Part shown: positions 53,101 to 60,898 of the stretch, piece by piece
Position numbering within the stretch: position 1 is the stretch's first letter
Layout: each line of letters begins with the position of its first letter
Source: Cryptomeria japonica
Taxonomy: Eukaryota; Streptophyta; Pinopsida; Cupressales; Cupressaceae
Direction of reading: 5' to 3'
DNA: 64,000 bases
NCBI RefSeq assembly: GCF_030272615.1
Contig: NC_081409.1
Span: forward strand, 210,287,190-210,351,189
Notes under the pieces: model-generated
What the model was told of the DNA's origin: nothing
Seen by the model: the letters and a program-made list of their open reading frames with translations, nothing else
The model's database searches: none
Made by a program: the position numbers and the translations under genes

Positions 53101-56100
53101 GTTGGCAATTGCCATTCTCAGTTGCGGCATAGTTTGAAGAAGGTTTGCCACCTTGATGGGTACTGTTGTTTGTAGCACCTGTCGGACTATGTTCTTCTCT
53201 GACTCCCACAATGACATACTTGCAGTTCCATTGGAAGTTACTTGTTCCTTCGCCAACACTTGTTCTACTTCGGCTTGTTCCTTTTCCGTACTAGAGTTTG
53301 AATACATCGCCTTCTTTGTTTGTGCTCTTGTGATTGCCAAAACTACGTCCTCTTGTTCCTCCACGTCCAGCATATTAATACCCTTCTGATTCGGACAGTT
53401 GGTGTCTTCATGGTCACCTAGTTCACACCATTTGCACAATAATTGTATGTTGTCTTTCTTGTTATGGCAGTCTCTCACAAAGTGTCCCCATTCACTACAA
53501 TGTCGGCACTGTATGATAGGACGTCCTCTGGGGTCGTACTGTATTTGGTTTCGCCCTCGTTGATTTCCATAACCACTTGGCGATACATTCTGTGATTTCA
53601 ATGGGCTGGACTCTCCCTGTGTGAAGAGTACTTGTGTACTTCTCATCTTCAAATTATACAGGCACTCGTTGATTGAATGCCCCAGCACTTGGAAAATTTC
53701 ACAAAACATATTTCTAAGACAATTACCTTTCATGTGCCCCTCCCTTTTGCACTCAATACACCATAGTTCATTACCTTCATTGTTGGTTCCTTTCTCAGCC
53801 TTCAATTCTTTCATCATTTTCAACATATCACGTCGAAGGGCTTGTACGGTTTTGGATTCTTCATCACTGCTACCTTCGGTGCTCTCATCATCATCAGTCT
53901 TCCTCTTCTCTTGGGAGGAGGTTTTATTTTCACTCTCGATGTCCATCGCTCGATTGTATGCATCAACGTATGAGGACGGAGGCACTACTTTCATCTTCTT
54001 GCGCAGTGAGGGTATCAATCCCTCCGTGAACCACCTCTTCTTCAACCCATCGGTTGGCTGGTTTTCCATCTTGTTCAACAGTTCTTTCAGCCTACGGTTG
54101 TAAGCGTGTACACTCTCATTTTTCCCTTGCTTAGTATTATAGATTTCAGCCATGATCTCATTATCATCCCTCAAGAATTTGAATTCTTCCAAGAACGCCC
54201 TCTTCAGATCACTCCATCTCGTCTTGTGCTGGGCGTCGAGGTTTGTGTACCAATTAATGGCGATCCCTTGAAGGGTGGCAGGAAATGCCTTCAGCCAGTA
54301 GTCCCTGTCATCTTGGCCATTTGCCTCCCAAATGGTTATGCATGTTTTGCAATGCCGTACCCGGCCCTCCGACCTGTCTCCCGTGAACTTTGGCAGTTTC
54401 TGCTTCTCCTAGGTGTTCAACATTATTTTCACTCGGAAGGTACGTGTGTATTCGCCTTGTGTGTCGGACCTGGGTGGACTGTTTTGACCACTACATTCTA
54501 GTGCTTTCCCTGCACTCTCAGCCACACAGGCGTCTTCTACACGTCCACCTTCAACGTCCCCAGCAATTTGAGTACTTCCAGGTGTGTCGGACCTTAGTGA
54601 ACTGTTCCGACCGCTATGTTCTAGTGCTTTCCTTGCACTCTCAAACACACACGCATCCTCTACACGTCCACCTCCAACATCCCAACACTTCGAGTACTTC
54701 CAGGCTTCGACTCGTCTCTGTGCTCCCTCTGACCGAGGGTCAGCAAATCATCTAATCGCTTGGTCTTGACCACCCTGTGGCCTCTTCTCACCTTTGATGG
54801 GATCTACGAACATGAATCACTCAAGGCTGACCTGATTTCTTTTAAGACAACGGCACCAAAATGTTTACTGCTACAACTGGTAAATTAAATACAGGAAATA
54901 ATAATGTACATGACAATGCATACCAAACACGGCAGTAAAATATATCTTTATTCGCACATTCAATTATTACAGAGAAGAGACCAAAGATGGTCGACCAAGG
55001 ATTACAATAGATCCGACGATACCATCCCCTTCCTTGACAGTACACGACATATTTAAAGGACCCGACAGTTGCTGAGAGGTACACAGCCGTCAACCAACCG
55101 ACACATAACCACCCGAGACTGACAACCCACTCAATACAATTAATTAATACCTTGTCAGATAACAAATATTATCAAACATAACAATAGGAAATTAATGCCG
55201 ACAACACCAACACTCTTTGAAAGTGCATAATTTTTCAAGCAAAAAGTGATTGATTGACTAATTTCCCAACAGTATTCGTCTCTTACCTATGACACAATTT
55301 GTAAGCTGATCTTGTCGTCTCTTGCCTTATGTACCTTGTAAAGACCATAACTATTTCATACCAGCTAAGAATGAGTACTATTTTTTCTTAAACCACACAA
55401 GTTTAGAAAGGAATCCAATTATTCCATCAAATATCAATGGTTTGTGGTTTCTCCCCTATGAAACCATGCTGAAATTGATTTTGCAGTCTCTCACCTACAA
55501 CACCATGCTGAAGTTTATTTGCAGTGACTTTTCTATGACACCATGTTGAATTCCTAAGCAGGAGGAGATGACTTCATGGTGATAGCCATGCTTCAGATAA
55601 TTCCCTGATGACCCTATTGAGGACACTTCATGCACATCTCAAAAAGATCCTTTCTAGTTGTAGTGGCATAAGACATGTCACAATTGATGCTTTGAACATG
55701 TTATGATATCAAATTAGACAAGCAACTGAATTCATCCATTCACAGTTGTATGTCTAGAGTTTTGCCTCGCTGCCTAATATCTTATAAAGGGGAATTCTTT
55801 CATCTTCCCCACTAGTTAATATTTATATGATAACAAGAGCTAAAAGATAAATAATCAATGCAAATTAGACATATGGTATGTTGGTTTTAAGAAGAGTGGA
55901 GCTTGAAAAGTAAGGGAAGCATACAAGAATGTTAGTGCACCATGCAAAAGAGATTGCTAGAAATACCAGAAGTCATGCCAGTGAAGAGTTTGTGTAATTG
56001 GAGTTTGAATATAAAAAGTAGAAATGTGTTTTGTAACTTGTTAATGCATTCTGCCAAACAGTTGATGTAATGAAGTTTTGAGTTGTAATAGAAAACACTG

Positions 56101-57095
56101 AACTATGTTCTCTCAATCAGCATCTGTGTATACTTCTGAATATTCACTCTCATATTCTGTTTGCAACTTTGCATGCTGACCCAGCAGATGGTTGTTCAAT
56201 TAACTTTCAATTGCACCATCAGCTGAGCTTTTATCATCTACTCCCTCTACTATCTGCCTTGCAAGCATCATAATGACCAGATCTGTAATTTATGTGGGGT
56301 CTACTATGATATATATAGGATTCTTATTGCTTTATAGACAAAAAGTACAAAAAAGAATAATCTCAAGTACCAATTCAGGAATATATTCTGTGGATGGCCC
56401 AATGATAGATGATGCAAGATCTTTCCCACTAATATTCCAGATATTTTTCTCCCGAGCAGCATAAACCTGTCATAGATAATTGTATTTTGAGATTCAGCTT
56501 CTAAATATGAACATTTTTGTCAAAGATGTAAAGATTCCAAAAGTTGAGCTTTAAACCTTAGTAATGATTACACGGTCTGCACAATTGAAAGCTAGTGCAA
56601 AATCTTGCAATAATCCTGCTAGGCGGCTGTAACAGACAATCCATGTATAAAGTTGAAGCTATATAAGAAGAAAAATATTTACCAAACTATCATAACAACA
56701 TTATCTATTTTTTCATAATCAAAAATGCCTTTTGACAGTAGATGTAGATGTTGTAATTGACATAATTCAATCCAATGCCATCCCAGCTATTAAACTTTTA
56801 GAAGTAATGAAAACCTGTACATGTGGGGTTGAAAAACAACCCAGAGAGCTTGATCAGAAAATCTCTGTCGAGCAGCCTGGAGAACTGCACATACTTCGGT
56901 AGGATGGTGTGCATAGTCATCATATATATCACACCCCTGAATCTTACCAATAAACTCAAAGCGTCTACGAATGCCAATGAAGTTTCCTAAATGTTTGCTT
57001 GCAGCTTTAACAACTTCTTGAGTTGCTCTCAGGTCATTTCTTACATCAAAACTTCTATTTTGTTGTTTAGTAAGTGCTGCAACTGACGCAATAAC
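26088..57095 (-). CDS. murC: MurC-type UDP-N-acetylmuramate--L-alanine ligase, C-terminal part in five exons
   Basis: MurC uses ATP to join L-alanine to UDP-N-acetylmuramate, the first step in building the peptidoglycan stem peptide; in plants the pathway serves plastids. Five exons (56815-57095, 56557-56626, 56371-56466, 40243-40318, 26088-26134) join in phase into 570 bp, 189 codons plus TGA, all with GT donors and AG acceptors. Residues 45-47 (RRF) and 59-67 (DDYAHHPTE) are the hallmark of the Mur ligase C-terminal domain, followed by VVFQPHMYS, VYAARE and TLGAGDITTLGP. The family's usual FQPHR has Met for Arg here. The central ATP-binding and N-terminal domains are missing and must lie right of 57.1 kb. 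Introns 3 and 4 are 16.1 and 14.1 kb and full of transposons. Intact splice phases argue for a working gene; retained expression is inference. Confidence 0.88.
27150..27506 (+). repeat. End of a gypsy 5' LTR with TATA box
   Basis: A TATA box GGGCTATAAATAAG at about 27188-27200 is followed by about 310 bp ending CTTGACCTACA. Immediately after it (27507-27523) stands CCAAGTGCTATCAAAGC, a mutated initiator-Met-type primer binding site, which fixes the LTR end at 27506. The start of this LTR could not be located. Confidence 0.6.
27507..28480 (+). pseudogene. Internally deleted gypsy chromovirus: integrase end and chromodomain
   Basis: After the primer site, gag, protease and RT are missing. At about 27.67 kb the integrase core resumes with a degraded HPQTDGQ-like segment (HPQTYGQIEMVN), then HLRNYVVG, EHCYNTTHHMSIG and PVRVLYKYD. 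The integrase C-terminal part (YGPYKTKQKIGEVA, IHNVFYVSCLKKALG) and a chromodomain (YLVYWKDLSTEDATWEGE) end near 28.44 kb. Several stops are present. The purine tract AAGGAGGAAGGA directly precedes the LTR at 28481. Confidence 0.85.
28481..28830 (+). repeat. 3' LTR start, TGTAATGTCCCC family
   Basis: Begins TGTAATGTCCCC right after the polypurine tract of the preceding gypsy remnant and pairs with 23697-24020. A TATA-like box CATATAAAAGGAG lies at about 28760. The right end and a target-site duplication could not be fixed; LTR-like sequence may continue to about 30.2 kb. Confidence 0.75.
29381..29620. repeat. Tandem duplication, ~120-bp unit
   Basis: Unit 1 (29381-29504) and unit 2 (29505 to about 29620) share GGCACAATAAGGCCATTTGT, then ATTTTAAAATTTCTC and TAATATTAGGAGGGATTTCC, with a few differences and an extra short segment in unit 1. 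Confidence 0.85.
29621..31815. other. Intronic sequence, probably LTR-derived
   Basis: A TATA-like box CTATAAAAGG near 29681 suggests a retroelement promoter, but no gene, paired repeat or target-site duplication was found. Confidence 0.35.
31816..34818 (-). mobile_element. Small LTR element with unrecognised interior
   Basis: Two direct repeats, 31816-32193 and 34209-34571, share long runs (GAGATACAATTACAATGAA, AGCTCAACTACATGCTAAAA). The right one continues to 34818, where the minus strand starts TGTAATGTCCCC. Left of it the minus strand has TGGTATCAAATC, resembling a primer binding site, which makes the right copy the 5' LTR. The left copy lacks the outer 250 bp of the LTR. The ~2-kb interior has no RT. 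The element is therefore non-autonomous or deleted, and no target-site duplication is seen. Confidence 0.6.
32805..33140 (-). pseudogene. Open frame with a Cys/His cluster inside the small LTR element
   Basis: 111 codons starting MMYKDCRRCKYCGSN, with spacing CX2CX6HX2C (CKYCGSNQQGHELC), which resembles but does not match the CX2CX4HX4C gag zinc knuckle. The rest is Leu/Ser-rich with no family I recognise. It may be a fragment of a gag-like gene. Confidence 0.35.
34819..35745. other. Spacer between two divergent LTR starts
   Basis: Flanked on both sides by outward-facing TGTAATGTCCCC ends (minus at 34818, plus at 35746). It holds a 67-codon minus frame (34858-35061, MAVAQNIENDTSNY…) that I cannot assign, and a short repeated stretch around 35298 and 35368 (GTCTGGATGACTGTGCCACC-like). 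Confidence 0.4.
35746..36100 (+). repeat. Probable LTR start, TGTAATGTCCCC family
   Basis: Begins TGTAATGTCCCCTA after AAGGC. The terminus matches the 23697 and 28481 LTRs, but the sequence beyond it differs, so this may be another subfamily. The far end and a duplication were not found. Confidence 0.35.
36101..38743. other. Intronic sequence with one local duplication
   Basis: No gene recognised. A ~121-bp tandem duplication occupies 37747-37867 and 37868 to about 37970; both units have GCAATCTTTG and CACTCAAGTGGATT. Confidence 0.5.
38752..39518. mobile_element. Non-autonomous hAT element (767 bp)
   Basis: Exact 8-bp target-site duplication GCCACCAT at 38744-38751 and 39519-39526. Termini are inverted repeats: the left end starts CTAAGTCACTGCATTCG; the right end read on the minus strand starts CTAAGTCACCGTATTCG. 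Inside, copies of TTCGGC/GAATTCG near both ends enclose an AT-rich centre and a GC-richer block (39130-39380). No transposase. An 8-bp duplication is the hAT signature. Confidence 0.88.
39507..39810. repeat. 152-bp tandem duplication including a transposon end
   Basis: Unit 1 (39507-39658) and unit 2 (39659 to about 39810) both start with the last bases of the hAT element plus its duplicated target (GGTGACTTAGGCCACCATTG) and continue GAAGAATTTCCTTTTAGAAA. Unit 1 has an uninterrupted run of 14 G near 39548-39561, which is interrupted in unit 2. The duplication therefore happened after the hAT insertion. Confidence 0.9.
40243..40318 (-). CDS. murC: MurC exon (TLGAG part)
   Basis: 76 bp between acceptor CATGTTTCAG and donor GCAG/GTACTT. 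It reads EGVLERLVCEIPSYLGEIVI then FTLGAG, the beta-strand and Gly-rich turn near the MurC C-terminus. It enters in phase 0 and leaves one base into a Gly codon, which fits both neighbours. Confidence 0.87.
40749..41171. mobile_element. Non-autonomous hAT element (423 bp) with GC-rich palindrome
   Basis: Exact 8-bp duplication GTTTTAAC at 40741-40748 and 41172-41179. Left terminus CTTAGTTACCGGTTC; right terminus on the minus strand CTAAGTTACCAGTTCC. The termini resemble those of the elements at 38752 and 41998. The left half is very GC-rich, the right half has AT dinucleotide runs (about 41036-41085). Confidence 0.88.
40830..40880. repeat. Strong GC-rich hairpin inside the hAT element
   Basis: Arm 40830-40852 (GGGTCCCACCCAGGTCCTGC…) pairs with arm 40859-40880 (…GGCAGGACCCGGGTGGGACC), leaving a loop of about 6 nt. 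The flanks repeat TCCTGGTCC several times. Confidence 0.85.
41180..41989. other. Intronic spacer between two hAT elements
   Basis: AT-rich, no gene or repeat recognised. Confidence 0.5.
43433..45644 (+). repeat. Array of 14 hairpin motifs spaced ~166 bp
   Basis: Copies of 31-33 bp at 43433, 43599, 44013, 44049, 44083, 44250, 44416, 44593, 44759, 44935, 45115, 45281, 45447 and 45612 (starts). Typical arms are TCGCTCCTGTCCCT and AGGGACCAGAGCGA around a 5-nt loop (CTCCA, CAGGA, TGGAC). Start-to-start distances are 165-167 in seven cases and 176-180 in three; the third to fifth copies are packed 34-36 apart. Several copies change both arms together (CCCT/AGGG to CCTT/AAGG; CGCTC/GAGCG to CGCTC/GGGCG by wobble). 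The sequence between copies is only weakly similar. Confidence 0.93.
45983..45990 (+). promoter_or_regulatory. TATA box of the giant LTR (first)
   Basis: TATATAAG within GCGCTTATATAAGGAGGG, downstream of the hairpin array. This is the expected place of the U3/R border if the array is part of U3. Start site not determinable. Confidence 0.5.
47051..47058 (+). promoter_or_regulatory. TATA box of the giant LTR (second)
   Basis: TATATAAG within GGGCACTATATAAGCCCAG, followed by an A/G-rich leader. The related LTR at 59425-64000 has GACTATATATATCTC at the matching place (minus strand, about 60233-60247), which supports this as the main LTR promoter. Confidence 0.6.
47978..49239. other. Intronic spacer
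   Basis: No gene or paired repeat recognised; a short triplicated AAGTAACA-type stretch occurs near 49077-49105. Confidence 0.5.
49240..49330. repeat. hAT-like terminus remnant
   Basis: The minus strand starts CTGAGTTACGATTCTAGT and continues with TATGGGTGCAAGTATGGG, resembling the CTAAGTTACC ends of the hAT elements at 40749 and 41998 and sharing their CCCATAC/GTACCC sub-terminal repeats. The opposite end and a target duplication were not found. Confidence 0.45.
49826..50470 (+). pseudogene. hAT transposase remnant
   Basis: Readable blocks: LVDEDGMLMSYLYEAMKRSK, then IIDRRW-like IYDCRWMNHLFF, VMESIVSCTDGM, AYKGAMGRLF, and after a ~80-bp diverged stretch WLENYSASTPNFQRLAMCVLS then QLYSVSGC. 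This is the order of the C-terminal half of plant hAT transposases, ending in the dimerisation region (usually W-W-YG…L..LA..IL…CSASGCER). Several stops make it inactive. It may derive from the family that mobilised the three hAT elements here. Confidence 0.8.
50645..50989 (-). repeat. 3' LTR of the TR-GAG element
   Basis: 345 bp, TGTTTACTACTACAAC…GCCGACAACA in plus orientation. Only scattered substitutions separate it from 54862-55206. Confidence 0.95.
50990..51012 (-). other. Polypurine tract of the TR-GAG element
   Basis: The minus strand shows TTTTGGGGGGGGGGAATGA next to the 3' LTR: a run of 10 G flanked by purines. Confidence 0.75.
51390..52210 (-). repeat. Degenerate GTACGGA repeat region
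   Basis: About 20 copies of TGTACGGA/CGTACGGATT variants at irregular 20-60-bp spacing, often followed by TTTCTCC or TTCC. On the minus strand a frame at 51498-51860 turns the repeats into recurrent (E/D)IRTE-like segments (EIHTECVELDREIRTVIRT). A second frame occupies 51833-52144. Whether the region codes for a coiled-coil protein or is a non-coding satellite is open. Confidence 0.75.
52548..54648 (-). pseudogene. Gag and aspartic protease of the TR-GAG element
   Basis: One frame from 54648 to 52672, broken by an in-frame TAG at 54409-54411, then a frame change near 52770 to 52548. The gag core lies just upstream of an internal Met at 54192 (DYWLKAFPATLQGIAINWY, W.DLKRAFLEEF). Counting from that Met: an acidic stretch (97-113), then zinc knuckles at 145-158 (CIECKREGHMKGNC), 229-242 (CRHCSEWGHFVRDC) and 253-266 (CKWCELGDHEDTNC), with a degenerate one at 164-177. 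A protease with DGGSG at 423-427 follows. The YDALLGRGWL protease end is in the shifted frame. Upstream, a 41-residue unit is duplicated (54461-54706). Confidence 0.88.
54461..54706 (-). repeat. 123-bp in-frame duplication in the gag N-terminal region
   Basis: Units 54461-54583 and 54584-54706 share GTGTCGGACC, TTCTAGTGCTTTCC, TCTACACGTCCACC and TTTGAGTACTTCCAG-like ends. The length is 41 codons, so the frame is kept (GGRVEDACV…SARKALE twice). Confidence 0.85.
54846..54858 (-). other. Primer binding site of the TR-GAG element
   Basis: The minus strand reads TGGTGCCGTTGTC three bases inside the 5' LTR. It resembles the TGGCGCCGTTGCC site used by Tat/Athila-type gypsy elements and differs from the Met-type sites of the other elements here. 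Confidence 0.75.
54862..55206 (-). repeat. 5' LTR of the TR-GAG element
   Basis: 345 bp, TGTTTACTGCTACAAC…GCCGACAACA, partner of 50645-50989. It contains CATATTTAAAG, a possible TATA-like site on either strand. Confidence 0.95.
55212..56370. other. Right part of MurC intron 3
   Basis: Repeated short phrases (ACACCATGCTGAA near 55500 and ACACCATGTTGAA near 55541) but no gene. No further MurC coding block was found here. Confidence 0.6.
56371..56466 (-). CDS. murC: MurC exon (VYAARE part)
   Basis: 96 bp, exactly 32 codons, between acceptor ATGACAG and donor GAATTG/GTACTT. It reads VYAAREKNIWNISGKDLASS then IIGPSTEYIPEL. The VYAARE block with GKDLA is typical of MurC. The next coding block lies 16 kb away. 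Confidence 0.9.
56557..56626 (-). CDS. murC: MurC exon (SRLAGLLQDF part)
   Basis: 70 bp between acceptor TGTTACAG and donor AAG/GTTTAA. Its first base completes the Ser codon from the previous exon. It reads RLAGLLQDFALAFNCADRV then IITK, matching the family's segment after FQPHRYSR. The intron before it is 188 bp and the one after it 90 bp. Confidence 0.9.
56815..57095 (-). CDS. murC: MurC exon with the C-terminal domain core
   Basis: 281 bp, starting in phase 0 after acceptor CTTTTCCAG and ending at donor TACAG/GTTTT two bases into a Ser codon. It encodes VIASVAALTK…, then GIRRRFEFIGKIQGCDIYDDY and AHHPTEVCAVLQAARQRF, then WVVFQPHMY. The DDYAHHPTE motif is the part of the domain that distinguishes MurC from MurD, E and F. 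Confidence 0.92.
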
Positions 57096-59424
57096 CTGGA
57101 AAAGTTGACATCCAAAATGACAAATCTTCATGTGAAAACCAAAATACAAGAACCAAAGCCTCAGAAGCTGAAAGTTGCAACATTTATAAACCTATGAAGA
57201 CCTTAAGTTTAAACTTTAAACAGACAATCTCACTACTCATGTCAATACCATTATACTGTTCTTATAAAAAGGGAGCAATGTACTCTCATTAGATAAGCAG
57301 TGCTTCCACATTTATATTCCAAAAAATTAAAAGAATTATTATACTCTGGTTTGGTTCAGGACAAGAAACATTTGCCTATGAAGCACTGTCAATCTCAACA
57401 TCCACTAAAGTAAAGTCAAATAGGCCACAATCACAAAAAGATGATAGGAAGCTCAAAAAAATAAACGTAGTAATGAGAAGGCAAGAACAAAAAATCAATA
57501 CTCACACAAAAACAAACTCCAAAACCAGATTAAATTCTATATCATACACTCATTAATATGTTGAATCTATGACACAATAAAATATAGACATGAATTTCTC
57601 CAATATTTTCATCAGTGCTTCCAAATAATTACAAATACACGACATAAAATTTGGAAATCTTAAACTTCAGGAATAGATATCCATCCTTTTCCTTACCTGC
57701 ACTCATATCCAAATTTGAACTATACCAAACTCAAACTATTCAAAATAAATCCACAACTGACTCAACAATTTGAAACATGATATATAGACATTTCTTAGTA
57801 ATGTGCATGTTTTTCTATGAACTCTTATCTAAATCACTTTTAAAAACTTTAAAACATAACCAATTACATGCTCCTTTGCTCACATACAAAAGTATACATA
57901 AAAAAATGAGTAGAAAAGTGGTTTGAACTTAAGGAAACAAGATTTTTAACTATATAAGCATTCAAAAGTGTTTTTTATGTACAAAAACCATGGATAGGGA
58001 TAGCCATGCCATGAAAAAAAAGTAAAACATGGAGAATAGACTATAGTAGACAGGATTGTACATCACTAGCTTTAAAACAAATATTCCACTCACATCTCAA
58101 ATAGACCATTAAAATTGTTGTACAGAAGATACTTGTGTGTGTTTAACACCTTGGTATCTACACGTGCTTTTTCTCCTCCACTATTATTGTCTCTACCTCA
58201 AGTTCACACTAGTCAGCCCACACATGGGGCTCCTATGTAAACACAAGAACTTCAACCTCATAGATCCAATCTAATAGTGGATCAACCTCCTCCAATACAA
58301 GGGAGATAAATCAAAGCCTATGATTTGCTTTTGATGTTGACAAAGGTTGTAGTGAATATAGACAAGATCGTTCAATCTTTTTGTATATTTTTATTCCATG
58401 AGATCACAAATAGTTCAGTTGCACTCACATGCTAAAGCATTGCATGGTTGGCTCAAAAAAATATATGGCAATGTTCTAAAGGTTTGACATCTTACTACTA
58501 GATGCTCCCACCATGTATGTAAAAAGAATATGTAAAAAGGGCAAAAAAGACATTGAAATTTCATTTAACTGGAGAAAAAGGAAAAGAACTCAAGCTCACT
58601 CGTTAGAAATATATAAGTGGGACTTTAAGCAACATTTACCTAATCTTAAAGTCATCTGAGTTACCTTGCACATATCAGACAAAGAGATCACCTGGTGCAA
58701 TTCTAAAGATCTCAATGTCAGAAAGTAACATTTCTCCCATATAAGAATCTATTTCCATCCACTCTATGGTTGTTTGGAGACTGACCAAACCTCCTCATTG
58801 GCCTTGGAATTCAGACAAAGTGATTCAAGCAGACCACCCTCATTTAAACCTACCTAGACAAAGACTCAATGGACATGTTGGGTAACCAACAAATCTTGTA
58901 TTGATTTTGAACAAAAGACTCAACCTTCATCTTCAAGAAGTAACAACAAAATGAGAACAAGATGAGTGGATTCAACCCTTATGACTAGAAACACATGTTA
59001 CTTACAGCATCAATTGTAGTTCTAAAAATTATATTTCCCATAATCCTTTCTCTAAAATGTATTGCACCTAACAATGCATATTAGCAAATCATCAACCATA
59101 CTATGAGAATTGTTAAAGTGATATTTGATTGCACTACATTAGCAAACATAATTAGTCATAGTTGAACATAGTTTCTTTGGTTACCCCTTATGAGTTTCAA
59201 ACCTTCAGAGTGCCTTTTTAATATTGTAGACTAAAGCCGATGCAACTTGTCAATTAGCATTATAGGTTGAGGTACTTTCTAGCACGGGAAAAATTCATTA
59301 GATTGAGGTAATTTCTGATGAGGTGGAATTTGAAGAGCTTGAAAATTTAGCAAGCAAGCGAGAATCGCATATGAATCTTGAAGATGGTAACACTAAGAGT
59401 GATATACTTCTCTCTTAGGAGCAT
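57096..59424. other. Upstream MurC intron, nothing recognised
   Basis: Begins with the acceptor CTTTTCCAG of the first visible exon. I looked for the preceding exon, which should encode the N-A-L-A turn before the C-terminal domain, and found none. The sequence is AT-rich without recognised repeats. Confidence 0.5.
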
Positions 59425-60898
59425 TGTGATGTTTCCATTTTTATGCTATTCAGAATAAAATACCAAAGTAATTTACCCTCTCTTGAACAAAATCACCTCA
59501 AATGCTAAGGGTAAGATCAACTAAAATGATTCCAAGGTTTCTACAGTCAGGTCTTGACGAGTGGGTAACTCAATGGTCGATGTGAATTGTTGTTTTCACT
59601 TGGGGACTTACACAATTGTTCGGATTAACTTCGTTTATCACGGATGGAATGGGTGTGCTGATAACTTAGGATATGACAATGTAGTTTTGGACTCAAGACT
59701 TACTAAAAAAATGGCAAAAAGGAATAGGGTTTAGGAAATCTATTCTAAGCCTAGGAATGTAGGAAATGATGAACAAATTTAGTGGAATCAAACTAGGCAA
59801 GGTCTCACCATCAAACCAAACAGAATTTGACACAAGCTTAGTGCAATCATCTAAGGTATACTTCATAGATTTTCAAACTATTACCATCAAGCATTGAGAC
59901 CATCCAAGTTGATGCATAACAATGGATATGTAATAATTGAAGTTAAGTTTGCATAAATTTCCAGTTGACCACGCACGGCACACTTACAATCAACAAGAGG
60001 CTAGTGGTATGGATTGATAGATTCCACACAAATATACTCAACAATTTTTTCATTCAATCTAACAAACATTGAAAGCAAATTCTAATCAAACTTGGAGGAA
60101 TTGAGAACCTTAAATGCAAAACAACACTTAAGAGACAAAATCACCATCAAATCAAACAATGATTTATATTCAAATAGTTGCAGCATATACCAACAATTCT
60201 ACAAAAACTCTCCCTTACAAATGAGAGGCAATGAGATATATATAGTCTCATACAAAATAAATGGTCAAGATTAAAACTAAATCAAGGGCCAAGATCATGC
60301 CAACAAAACCCTAAAGTTGCCCTAATTAGCGTTTATATAAAAAATGGAGCCACCAACATATGGCCCAATAGAACCATACCTAGTCATCAAATAGGGAATC
60401 TTCTAGAAGATTCCTCCTTGCATCTCTCTCTCTCTCCTAGCATACTCGAAGAATCTAGCCAATACAGAATCTAACTCCTCCATGGAAATGTTGCGTAAGG
60501 TATCGTGTTGTAAATAAACCCCACTCATAATAAACCCTCTGAAATTTGCAATTCTTTACATATCTCTGCACATTAAACAAACAGTTAGAAAAACACTCAT
60601 TCTTCAAGCAATGAAGATGACCTTTTGTTATTTGTCTTCCAAGATGTTTATTTCTCTGTCAAAAGGAGCTTGATTAAATGATGCAAATGTATAGGTAAGA
60701 TAAGTAGACATTTAGTCATTGCTTAGATCTTTTGATCTAACCCACTTCACCTTTTGACTTTTTTAGGACAAGGAGGAGACTGGAAGAGAACGGATTTCAA
60801 AAATGCAGACCTACGACTTCGAGAGCAGATTTATGCCAACCATATACCCCTAGGCAATGGCTGGTTCCTTTCTTATCTTATCTATGCATTTGCTTTGT

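Larger units (their letters stand above)
50645..55206 (-). mobile_element. Gag-protease-only LTR retrotransposon (TR-GAG type), complete
   Basis: 4562 bp with two 345-bp LTRs (50645-50989 and 54862-55206) and an exact 5-bp duplication CCAAC (50640-50644 and 55207-55211). On the minus strand: 5' LTR, primer site TGGTGCCGTTGTC, gag plus protease, a ~1.5-kb repetitive non-coding or poorly coding stretch, polypurine tract, 3' LTR. There is no reverse transcriptase, RNase H or integrase, so it must be moved by another element's enzymes. The LTRs are very similar, pointing to a fairly recent insertion. Confidence 0.93.
40319..56370 (-). other. murC: MurC intron 3, 16.1 kb
   Basis: Bounded by donor GTACTT and acceptor CATGTTTCAG. 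It holds two hAT elements, a giant solo LTR nested in one of them, a hAT transposase remnant and a complete TR-GAG element; about 11.0 kb of the intron is identifiable transposon. Confidence 0.82.
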
